From contig OY540822.1 of assembly GCA_961205875.1 (NCBI GenBank), positions 16,122,501 through 16,186,500 of the forward strand: a DNA stretch of 64,000 bases. The letters run 5' to 3'. Numbering within the stretch: position 1 is the first letter of the stretch; the number at the start of each line of letters is the position of its first letter. Of this stretch, positions 32,867 to 43,329 are shown piece after piece. The position numbers were made by a program, and so were the translations under genes. Below the pieces are notes generated by a model. That model saw nothing but the letters and a program-made list of their open reading frames with translations, was not told the DNA's origin and made no database searches. This DNA is from Sialis fuliginosa. Lineage: Eukaryota; Arthropoda; Insecta; Megaloptera; Sialidae.

Positions 32867-35284
32867 TATAAAAATGTAGTCATATATAATGTAGTTTTTT
32901 GGCATACTGAAATTTCCAATTTTATCTGAATAACCTACTTAATAATTTTCCTGATTTTTTTATAGTGAAAAATAACATACAATTTTTTCCGTGTACTTTA
33001 AAATAAATTTTAATTATTATGTTATTACATTGTTAATTAAATAGAAAAGATTGAGTTAATTTTATATTTAAAATTATAACGTAATAATTAAAGAACAATT
33101 TTATTAAAAGAAAACCGCGCGTATAGAAAATCGCGGTTAGTTAGGGTTCATCTAAATACATAAATTCATTATGAACATAATATATTCTGGCACAGTACGT
33201 AGATATATGTATGTATAATTATGGTACCCCAAAAATAAATGAGTTGTAAAAATATATTCAGTTTGACTGTAATCAAATTAGAAATACATCTATAATTTAA
33301 TTGTTTGGTTTTTATGATTGAAGTCTTTTTCATTTTATTCCCTAACATGTTTTTATTCAAAATTTAATATGGCTGTATATTTTAGATGCTAAAAAATAAG
33401 ATTATTTTCTTTAATACCTTATATACATATATTAAAAATACATTTCTTAGTATACGAGTATATTCGAATATCTGTTATAACGAGATGCCCTTTATACATA
33501 TATTTGTATATATTTGCAAACCGCCTGTATGTATAGTATGCATATATTGCTGTTACTGCGAATTCTGTAATTAAATTATTTCCTGTTAATTTAACAAACC
33601 AAATCCTATCTGGACTTCAGTCTAGTACTGCTTTGATCTATGAATAAAGTGTGTGAAAATTTTTGGGGTATCGGAAAAATGAATTGATAATTATGTATTT
33701 AAAAAAAATCATTGTTTTTATGTGATAATTATTTAAACGAATAGTAGGTAGTTAAACAATTTATATAAAAATGTTATATTTGTTTATGTAAATAAATAAA
33801 ACAAACGCTAACAGTATAGTTAACTTTTTTCGGTACGTTTTTTATTTATAAATTTAATCTTACAAACGAAATTAAACTAAACGTAAATTCATTCTTAACA
33901 AGATTACATAACTGATTTTACACACACATACACATATGTATAAATACATGTGTGGAGATCAGTAGCGGAGAGTGTACTTTTAATGAAAGGTTAAATTTTT
34001 AACTAAATTTAACTTTTTTCTTTCGACGATTCCTATATAGAAAATATTTATTCGTTTTAAAAAATTCTATATAAAAAATATCTACGGTATTTTTTTTTTG
34101 TTATACTTATAGACGTTGATATATATCAAATTAATTTAAGGCATTTCTCGGGTCGCTATATAATAGAAAAAAAATAAATGCCTATATATTTCGTCAAAAT
34201 AAAATTATATTATTAGTTCAGAATTTTGAATCTTATTTTAATTATTTACAAATTTTGAGTTTACTCTTGAATTGTTTTATTTTCTCGAGAAATACCTTAA
34301 TCCTTTGATTAAATGAATATTAATATCGTTTATGTTATTTTACTTAATTTTTCTAGAAATATGATTTACAATTGTTATCAATAGAGTATTATAAATATAT
34401 TATACAAACGTATAAAACATACAGTTAGAAATGATATCAAGATTATAAACGTAATTCGAATTTGCCTACGCCACTGCGTTTTGGCATGGCTAGATGTAAA
34501 TGCAGTACATGTGCAACCCCTGACAACGTTTCTGTCCCCCAATCGTACAAACAAATCTATGCAATTCAATTATTTTATTAAATTTTAACTGTACCCTCGA
34601 CATTTTGTCATTTAAGCGCCCGTTGTTCGATTTAACATTTTGGATTTTGTTCTTGAATTGTTTGTGGTTTTAGTTATTGTTTATAATTTTATACAACATA
34701 AAATAAAATGCTTATTTAATTCCACTAAAATTTGATATCTAAGCTAAAACTAAAAATTATAAATAACTCGGAGAAAAAAACTATCCTCATTGCGAAAATT
34801 TAATAAAATAAAAAGCATTGAATATAATATAATGTATATGAAATTTTAATATATTTAAAGGAATGTATAGTATACCAAAACTTGTTAGTCCAGCACTGCA
34901 TACTACATACATATGTATATATGATTTATATGGTTATTATTCGACTGAAATTCTGACAATTTGTCGAGTGTCAAGCGTAATATTGATTACTAATAGCTAT
35001 CTAGTAGACATACGTAATACGTATACCTATTCATCTAAAATTTAACTTGTTTTATTATATTTTGATTTCAATTTTAATTATTTTTCAATTTAAATCATTT
35101 ATACATATTTTTTAGATGAATAAGAATGCGGTTTTTATAATCATATATATATTTCGCAGGTATGCATGTATCGTATGTTTTTTTTAAAATTTGAGTTGAG
35201 ATTAAAAATTGCAATAATAAATTTGAAATAATAGAGCCCATTGATTGTATTATCTTATGTTAGTATATTTATATATAGTATAGT

Positions 35285-35490
35285 ATAGTGTATAGTATTG
35301 TCCTTGACCCCCACCCACTCGTTTGCGAGGGTGTAGAGTATAGCAACAGCAATATGTTTGCTGGTGCCACGGTTTGTACAACAGTTTGTCATCCTCGACT
35401 AATTTCATTACGGTGGTTGGTGTTTGCGTACGTACCCCCCACCCTCGCTGTAATGTCATCCCCTCTACCGTAGTCATGTCATGCGTAACG
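35285..35490. other. GC-rich island of unknown role
   Basis: A sharply GC-richer stretch in AT-rich DNA with CCCCCACCCTCGC and CCACCCACTCGTTTGCGAGG. Short frames exist on both strands but no family is recognised. It sits about 4.4 kb upstream of the Shox start codon, on the side expected for a distal promoter or enhancer. Confidence 0.4.
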
Positions 35491-35624
35491 AAATAGAATT
35501 TGTGTATGTGGTAGTGGTTCTACACATTCTCTAGTCAATGTGTAAATAGAAATGTTTATGTATCTAAAACTACGAAACAATTTACCGGTTCTATACCTTT
35601 TTGCATTTGATTTTTTATAAAATA

Positions 35625-35906
35625 CAGTAGGATCTCTTTTTACGCGGTAGATACGTTCCACAGCAATTACATTGTAAATACGTTCCATATTTTTTTTAAA
35701 ATAATATGAATGCCTAAAAAATATCGTCACTATCTGTAAAATCTTGTTAAACGAAGATTTTAATATTAACAAAACGTTAACATATTTAAATTCTTTGAAT
35801 TGTCAGCTTTCATTAGATACCCCACTTGCCGAAACGGAGAATCCCTGAATTTGCATAAAAAATCATAGAACGTAACTTGAAATGCGCGTAAAAAGAAACC
35901 CGACTG
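35625..35906. mobile_element. Pogo/Tigger-like MITE (TTTTTACGCGG family), 282-bp copy
   Basis: TA-flanked. Left end CAGTAGGATCTCTTTTTACG, right end CGCGTAAAAAGAAACCCGACTG. It is the least eroded of three copies (9576-9971, 13114-13312). Confidence 0.85.
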
Positions 35907-36906
35907 TATGACTCATCCCAAACAGTGAAGGTTTATCGATTAATATTAGATTAGTTGATACACAAATTCTATATATATTAATACAGACATACTTTGATAA
36001 AAATATTATCAAAATAATAATAATATTAGAAATACTAAAGATTGAAGTTATTGTTAGTCATATTGGCAACTAAGGATTTTTTATAAATCCACCCTGAAAA
36101 GTGTTGTAGAATCTGAAGTGTTAAATGTACGTTATATGTACGTCTAGCATAAATACTTTATAGTTATGACCTAAGCCCATAAGGGTAGCTGTCCTGTTAT
36201 GCAATAAGAAGCCTCTATATCTTCATTAGAGTCCTTTAGGATGGCCGAATGAATAACGTTTGACTTCGTAATGTAACATAACTGTGTAAAACTTGAAATA
36301 TATATATGGTACTTTACTATTTTATGTACATATATTTTCTTTCGAGGATAGTATGATTTTTTGTCGTCAACGTTTATTTATATAATATAAGAGTACATAA
36401 TACTGACTAATAATAATTTTAATTAATTATTATAATTTAATAATGATTATTTACACTCATGGAAAAAATTAAAGAAACATTAAATTTTATTTTTTTTAAT
36501 TTTTCATTTTCATAATAGTGCCAGTAGGTCTTTAAACTTGTTGGTGGTGAAAATCAAAAAGAATATAATATTTCCCTCAATTTTCACTAAAAACGATCAT
36601 ATTTGTCCTACTGACACTACTTTGAAAATAATCAATTTTTTGATAAAATTTAATATTCTTATAAAGTATATTTCAAAACTTTACTGACAATGAGTCTGCG
36701 GGCCTCTATAATAAAACATATTATACATACGTATTTTTATTTTTTGATACATTTTTGTCTATCTTATCTGTCTGTCTTTTTGATTGAACTTTTACTTTTC
36801 GAAACCCAAATATCTTAATTACTTTAGACTATATGATAATTGAATTTACAGTAGGCCCGTATGAAGAAAAATGTGTATTTTAATTAATATTTTCTAATAA
36901 AATGTA

Positions 36907-37407
36907 AGGTACTAGCATCAGTCTTGAACAATACCCCAGTGTTGATCAATTTTAAATTAAATGTACTGGATAAAAAATATTTGTTGATATTTGATTACTG
37001 CCATTACTGAATATTAATCTATATAGATATTACTATCTTACAGCGTGATTTGATAATAATTGATTATTTTGTTTAAAAACAGTGGGCAAATAATTATCGT
37101 GGTTCGGCACTCTGTCAATAAAATTGAGTTTTTCTTATGTAAATTGTTTTCAATTTAACTTTATTTTATAACGTTTTGTAATATTTAGCAAGTGTTCATT
37201 ACTAGTTTTTCATTGCTGGAGAAAAATAAAAGGCTATAATTAAAAAAAAATTATATTTGCGGATTTTAGTTATTAAAATTGATTTAATAATGAGATAGCT
37301 GTTTTATAGTAACATGAATTCATGACAATTACAAAAAAATAGCCCATCAATAAAAAAACAATATACTTTAATTGTTCTTAAAGCGTTTAAGACTGGTGCC
37401 AGTAACT
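36907..37407 (+). mobile_element. GGTACTGGCACC-family MITE, 501-bp copy
   Basis: Left end AGGTACTAGCATCAGTCTTG, right end GACTGGTGCCAGTAACT, flanked by TA. It includes a segment (GACAATTACAAAAAA, CCCATCA) missing from 23844-24250 but present in 27362-27830. Confidence 0.8.
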
Positions 37408-37665
37408 TATATAAAAATAATAAGAATTTTTATTATAAATGGGGTTATAAAATATTATACCTACATATGTATACTTATTTTTATTGTACAGTTTGGAGTT
37501 TGATTTAAATATACTGATCCATTTTAAGGGCGATAAATTTGTAAATCCTCTATTGAATATGTAATAACATATTTGGGTTTTACATTGTAACAAAGAAAAA
37601 GCATATGTATTATGAAATGTAAAACTTAGTCGTTTTGAACTTGGGAACTGAAAATTTGAACTTAC

Positions 37666-37764
37666 CCATTTCTTAATTGGCTGCCATTTGTGCAAAGGAG
37701 ACATTTCAGTTTGTTTTAACGCAGTTACTGTCTTCTTATTCAAATGAGATTTTCTCAGAGACAT
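37666..37764 (-). CDS. Possible first coding exon of an unknown gene
   Basis: A 33-codon stretch from ATG at 37762-37764 (MSLRKSHLNKKTVTALKQ, HKWQPIKKW) to a near-perfect donor TGG|GTAAGT. A possible acceptor, GGTAATTTCAG, lies about 60 bp upstream of the ATG. The composition looks coding (basic, with Trp), but no partner exon was found between here and Shox, and I recognise no family. It may be spurious. Confidence 0.3.
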
Positions 37765-39719
37765 AATTCAAAACGTTGATGTGAACTAATTTGCTTGCAA
37801 TGGAACTGCAAAAGTGCTTCTGAAATTACCAGATTTACATATCATATAATAGTGTTTTATTGTTAAATTTGCATGATGGGAAAATATTTATTTTATTTTA
37901 TACTGAAATATGATATGTTCTATTCGACTACGTATTTTTATATGTACATTGCAGATAATTTGTTGCTGGATTATTTGTGAATGATTCAGTTAGTTCACAT
38001 TTTCATCAATTTGCTAATTTTAATTGTCTTATGAATCGCGAGTTCCTAGTGGCGCGTTATAGCGGTTGGGGGCCCCATTTATTTTTAAATTTATTTATTT
38101 TATTAGAAAATATTTTCAAGTGTAGAGAATATATTTTCTACAAGACGATCATTTGATATTTTAATGTACAACATCAGTTTACGAGATATTTTGAAAAATC
38201 TATTTTTAGTATCTTTGATGTATTGTAGCCATGGCCCCCATAAACAATGGCTGACAGGATTCTAACCTGAGGCCCGACGTGGCGAGTCAAACTTTTTTTT
38301 TGTCGTCGATAGAAAAATAGATTTTTTAGTAGGAAAATTCTATCCTGAGGGCCCGCGATAGGATGTGAGGGCCATGGCTGTAGCTCGTAAACAATTGGTC
38401 GTACATAATGACGTCTAAGATAAAAATTGTAGAGAATTTAATTATCTACAAGATTATTACTTGACGTTTTTATGTAAAGTAAACAGTTCACGAAATATTT
38501 TGAATTTTAATTATTTTTATTTTTATTTTTTCTCTTCATAGAAAAAACATATTTTACTTACATTGCCATAAATTGGTAATCTAAATTCAATATCTATTAT
38601 AAAATATTTCTTTTGTTTAACGACCAAAATAAACATTCGATTATTAATTAAAGTATACAAAACAATTCTTCGAAAAGTTTTTTTAACCTCTGCATTGCAT
38701 GTTTCTTTTTAAAAATATTTCAACGATAAACATTTGAGATACACAATCGGTTTATATATTTATTTATATTAACTATTCGAAATCAAATAGTTGAGACATG
38801 ATAAAAGAATAAAATATGCAGTGGTCGTTATAAGAGTCGTGGGGAAATAAAGTATCGAGGATTATAGACATTAAGATTCGATAAAAATAAAAATATCGAC
38901 AAGTGATCAGAAATGTTTTTCTAATTTTTATGAAACTTACTTCTCGATTATTTTTGCAATAATTTTGTATGTTATTTCTTCTGGGTTTGGGGGATAGATA
39001 ATGGAAAAGGGGGCTCCCATTATATTTAATTTTGGGGAGTTACGACATAATTTGCATATGTTTAGGTAAATATAAAATTGAATAAAAAATCACTTACCAT
39101 TTAGGGCTTCAACAAATGATATACAATTTTAATTCAGCTCATTACGTTCCTGTTTAAAAAATGAAATATGTATTTTTAAATGTTTACAAATAATGATTAT
39201 TGTTTTGGAAATAATTCTATAGAGGGTATAAATTAGGACATTTGGGATTAGATTGAATCATTAAGTGATTTGTAGTTGAAGGAGTAACATATAAAATATA
39301 ATATTTGTAATTTGTATTATTTGTTTAAAGTGAAACTTTTTTGACTTCAAAAATGGTATTTATTTATTTATATACTTATATTAATGTTTTATTAAATGAC
39401 TGTAATATATTAATTTAATTAATTAATGAAAATAATATATATATGTATAATATTCCAGTTTTAGTTCTTAAATTACTGTTACGTGTGTTCAATATTATTA
39501 GAATATAATTAAGTATTATGTATTTTTATTTTTGGAAAATAATTTTTGAGGGTTACGTATAAAACTAGAAACCTTTATAGTTTCGCTCTGTCGGTCTGTT
39601 TGTATGTCACAGCCCTCCCATTCTCTTATTTATATACGTATTAAGATGAAATTTGGTATACGGACGTAGATATTGATGACCCAAAAAATTAAATGATGAG
39701 ATTTTTGAAAAACAAATTT

Positions 39720-40125
39720 TTGGAACCCCCTTCCAAAGACTAGTGTACTCAAAATTATCTTTGTTGCTTATCCCGTTGAATTAGATAGTTCAAGGACTTT
39801 TTAATTTTAACCCTTCAGTCACGATATATTAGCTTTCAAAATCGTTATCTGACTTTCTCTCCCCGCTCTAATTTCTAAACTATCGATGCAAAAAATCTGA
39901 AAAAATTCCAGAATGTAGCTTTTAATAATTACTTTCAATGAAAATTATAACGAACACTGTAGAATTATTTGGGCCCCCCTCACATAAACTGTAAAGTGTA
40001 CTCAAAATTTTTGTTTTTACTTATCTCATTGAGTGGGGTGTCTTTAGATAGGTCTCCTTAAATGCAACAAAAATGTATTAGGACTTTTTGGTTTTAACAT
40101 TTCGATTTCGATATATTTGATTTGT
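39720..40125 (-). repeat. Inverted diverged copy of the 286-bp satellite unit
   Basis: Contains the reverse complement of the array at 43330-46880: CTATCGATGCAAAAAATCTG, CAGAATGTAGCTTTTAATAA and GAGTGGGGTGTCTTTAGATA are all mirrored there. It carries about one and a half units. The stretch before it (39540-39720, CGCTCTGTCGGTCTGTTTG, GATGAAATTTGGTATACGG) looks like a dispersed insect repeat. Confidence 0.8.
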
Positions 40126-40219
40126 AAGTTACTTACAATTTTTAGTTTATTTTCCTTTTTTTAAGTAACGGTATAGTACATATATTGATACTTTAAAGAC
40201 TTTTTTTTGTTATAAATAG

Positions 40220-40601
40220 TTGACCACAAGCAAATCTGGTCCGCCAAGTTACCCAGACGCACCTTCAACTATCCGTATCATGAGAGATGCTGATGGCATC
40301 CAGCTTTCTTGGGAAGCGCCTTCCGGAAGCCGTGACCATACTCTGAACTACAAGGTTTTCTTGGCCAAAATTCCCAGCAATAACGAAAACGAGAATAAAG
40401 AAAACGAAGAGCCAGAAGAAACCATCGAACCTGAATATGTAGAAATGTATAGTGGCCGTGCTAAGAACTGCTTCCTGTATTACTCACAGTTGTTAGGCGC
40501 ATTTATCGACTCTTCTAGGCCTAGAAAGGCTATTCTGTTTCGTGTGATTGCTAAAAACGAGTTCGGATATGGGCCTTTTATGCAAGTCAGGTGGCTTCAA
40601 G
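40220..40601 (+). CDS. Hcf: Host cell factor (HCF) C-terminal fibronectin type III exon; isolated
   Basis: Acceptor TGTTATAAATAG ends at 40219; the frame is open for 127 codons and meets a donor CAAG|GTAATG at 40602. YPDAPSTIRIMRDADGIQLS, WEAPSG, NYKVFLA, then FRVIAKNEFGYGPFMQVRWL align with human HCFC1 [31 protein letters not shown] and [20 protein letters not shown]. An acidic insert (NNENENKENEEPEE) sits in a loop. HCF is a chromatin cofactor, and this domain belongs to its C-terminal subunit. No kelch, basic or first Fn3 exon was seen upstream, nor a convincing last exon downstream: joined at 40980, the frame closes within a few codons. It may be a captured or duplicated exon, or part of a gene with distant exons. 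Confidence 0.75.
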
Positions 40602-41190
40602 GTAATGGCGATGTAAAGTTTTTTATTATTTTGTTTTTTAACATATTTCTTTTGCAATTAACTACAATATTATTACTTTATCTTACGAATAATATTTTTT
40701 AATGCGTATTTAATGCCAAATTCTATTTTTATATTATTTGTATATGTATATGCAATTCAGGCGTGGATCTAGTTTTACAATTTGAGAATGAACAAACATA
40801 GTAACTTGACTATATTTAATATGCATTTTTCATATTTCATTAGCTTTATTATAAGAGGTTTGGAGAGTGTCATGCTACCCATGAACTCTATCCTCCCCTA
40901 CCATGGATCCATCCTTGATGCAATAGTTTAATTTAAACAGAATCAGTTCAATAATAGTAATACTTTCAGGACGAGTTTATTGACTGCAAATCATGAAGAC
41001 AGACATATGGTTCATATTAATTATTGCCTTAGAAATAATTTGAATTGATACTGTTATTCATCAATAGTTATGTGTTTTATTTAATTTGATTTGTATTGCA
41101 TTTTATTTATACCTTATGTTTATTATATTGCACATTGTATTAAGAAGGAAAAAAATAAATGTCTCACTCATATGTATTTTTAATAATTTT
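40602..41190. other. Spacer between the HCF exon and the foldback element
   Basis: AT-rich. It holds an acceptor-like TACTTTCAG ending at 40969, but the following frame is short. No gene is seen. Confidence 0.5.
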
Positions 41191-41460
41191 ACCTGTGTAG
41201 ATAAACAGAAAAAGTAGAACTATCTATGTAGATAAATAGATATATTAAATTCATGCATAATATTACCTGTGTAGATAAACAGGTATGATCATGTTCTCCT
41301 GTTACTTTGTTAAAAAAAATAACAGGAGAACAGGAGTGATTTCATTATCATGTTTTCCTGTTACATTGTATAAAAAAATAACAGGAGAACATGATAATGT
41401 TATCACTTCTGTTCTCCTGTTAGTTCTCTTGGCAAAAGATTTTTTTAAAACGGTGTATGT

Positions 41461-41475
41461 GGCGCCATCTAGCGG
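41461..41475 (-). promoter_or_regulatory. CTCF-consensus-like site 1
   Basis: On the minus strand it reads CCGCTAGATGGCGCC, agreeing with the CTCF consensus CCASYAGRKGGCRS except A to G at the third base. Function is inferred. Confidence 0.4.
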
Positions 41476-41511
41476 AATTTTTCGGAACTAAAAATAAAAA
41501 ACTGTGTATGT

Positions 41512-41526
41512 GGTGCCATCTAGCGG
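41512..41526 (-). promoter_or_regulatory. CTCF-consensus-like site 2
   Basis: A direct repeat of site 1, reading CCGCTAGATGGCACC on the minus strand, with GTGTATGTGG also repeated beside it. Confidence 0.4.
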
Positions 41527-41532
41527 AATTTG

Positions 41533-42492
41533 ACTATTTTACTTTATTTAAAAAAATAACAGGAGAACAGAAGTGATCACATTAACATGTTCTCCTGTTA
41601 CTTTATTTAAAAAAATAACAGGAGAACAGAAGTGATCACATTATCATGTTCTCCTGTTACTTTATTTAAAAAAATAACAGGAGAACAGAAGTGATCACAT
41701 TATCATGTTCTCCTGTTACTTTATTTAAAAAAATAACAGGAGAACAGAAGTGATCACATTATCATGTTCTCCTGTTACTTTATTTAAAAAAATAACAGGA
41801 GAACAGAAGTGATAACATTAACATGTTCTCCTGTTACTTTATTTAAAAAAATAACAGGAGAACAGAAGTGATAACATTAACATGTTCTCCTGTTACTTTA
41901 TTTAAAAAAATAACAGGAGAACAGAAGTGATCACATTATCATGTTCTCCTGTTACTTTATTTAAAAAAATAACAGGAGAACAGAAGTGATCACATTATCA
42001 TGTTCTCCTGTTACTTTATTTAAAAAAATAACAGGAGAACAGAAGTGATCACATTATCATGTTCTCCTGTTACTTTATTTAAAAAAATAACAGGAGAACA
42101 GAAGTGATCACATTATCATGTTCTCCTGTTACTTTATTTAAAAAAATAACAGGAGAACAGAAGTGATCACATTATCATGTTCTCCTGTTACTTTATTTAA
42201 AAAAATAACAGGAGAACAGAAGTGATAACATTAACATGTTCTCCTGTTACTTTATTTAAAAAAATAACAGGAGAACAGAAGTGATAACATTAACATGTTC
42301 TCCTGTTACTTTATTTAAAAAAATAACAGGAGAACAGAAGTGATCACATTATCATGTTCTCCTGTTACTTTATTTAAAAAAATAACAGGAGAACAGAAGT
42401 GATCACATTATCATGTTCTCCTGTTACTTTATTTAAAAAAATAACAGGAGAACAGAAGTGATAACATTATCATGTTCTCCTGTTACTTTACT
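41533..42492. repeat. Tandem array of sixteen 59-bp palindromic units
   Basis: Units start with AACAGGAGAACAGAAG at 41558 and every 59 bp to 42443. Each holds inverted arms TAACAGGAGAACA and TGTTCTCCTGTTA around an 18-base loop, then CTTTATTTAAAAAAA. Loop variants (GATCACATTATCA, GATAACATTAACA) recur in order, so blocks of seven units appear to have been copied. An inverted unit lies just left of the array at 41376-41421. Confidence 0.95.
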
Positions 42493-42526
42493 AAGGAATT
42501 TTTTTAATTTTTAGTTCCAAAATATT

Positions 42527-42541
42527 CCGCTAGATGACGCC
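42527..42541 (+). promoter_or_regulatory. CTCF-consensus-like site 3
   Basis: CCGCTAGATGACGCC on the plus strand, with one core mismatch (G to A) compared with sites 1 and 2. It is the mirror partner of site 1 in the foldback arms. Confidence 0.3.
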
Positions 42542-42736
42542 ACATACACCGTTTAAAAGATTATTTTCCTTACACCCAGAAGCCCAGACCCATACTACTT
42601 TTAATCTACTTGCAAAATACAGATGAGCTTAATCTGTTTATCTACACAGATACATATGCATTACTATGAATTCATGGTATCTATTTATCTACATAGATAC
42701 TCTATTAGTTAAAGTTACCTGTTTATCTACACAGGT

Positions 42737-43320
42737 TTAGTTTTAATTTCATTTATCAAATTATAAATACTTACCTTAAAAAGTAACAATTGTTTTCCAA
42801 TAAGTTCTCAGAGGCTTTAATGATCACCTTCGCAATTAAATAAAGATTAAAAAAACACAAATACAAAGTATATTTTTATTCTATAATTAAAAGTCCACGT
42901 AAAATTTAAATACGTACATAACAATATTCTTTAATTAAGTAATTGCACAAAGTATCTTACTTAAAATGTGTCACAAAAAAACCAAATAAATATATAAAAG
43001 TACAAATAGAGGAAAGAAGAAATAATATGTAATTAAATAATAATATAAATATTATAATAATATGTGTATAGTGAAACATATGTGTAGAGTGATTATTCCT
43101 TACTTTACCATTATTGAAGCTAGATCATAAAAATGGATTGAGTATCAACGGTAATGTCAAAAAACCAATTGAATGTCAAATAAAAGAGATATATTAAAAA
43201 CAACATTGTTTTATTAATTGGATTATATAGCTGCGAATATTTTCTTTAAAACAAGTATTAAATTATGATTGAAAACATAGTGTATACATGTTCGTGTAAC
43301 GATTTATAAAAAAAAAAACA
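42737..43320. other. Spacer between the foldback element and the satellite
   Basis: AT-rich, no gene or strong repeat seen. Confidence 0.5.
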
Positions 43321-43329
43321 GTTATCTCA

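Larger units (their letters stand above)
30941..40219. other. Intergenic region left of the HCF exon
   Basis: AT-rich. Contains MITEs at 32394-32866, 35625-35906 and 36907-37407, a GC-rich island at 35285-35490, a possible minus-strand exon at 37666-37764 and a satellite-like inverted copy at 39720-40125. The segment 31190-31350 is less AT-rich and could be the Shox promoter, but no decisive motif was found. Confidence 0.6.
41191..42736. mobile_element. Foldback element with modular inverted ends and an internal palindromic array
   Basis: Three nested inverted pairs mark the ends: ACCTGTGTAGATAAACAG at 41191-41208 versus 42719-42736; TATCTATGTAGATAAATAGA at 41221 versus 42678-42699; ACCTGTGTAGATAAACAGGT at 41265-41284 versus 42632-42651. 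A fourth pair, around CGGTGTATGTGGCGCCATCT (41450-41495 versus 42508-42552), encloses the 59-bp array. No open frame of note. The layout is like foldback (FB-type) transposons; I saw no clear target duplication. Confidence 0.75.

Noticed and set aside
33958-34480. CAGTAGCGGAG and CTACGCCACTG as ends of a further CAGTGGCGT element
   Set aside because: Left end matches poorly and no target duplication exists.
41558-42492. Array units as glucocorticoid-type response elements (AGAACA..TGTTCT)
   Set aside because: The half sites are 18 bases apart, not 3, so a receptor dimer would not bind them as such.
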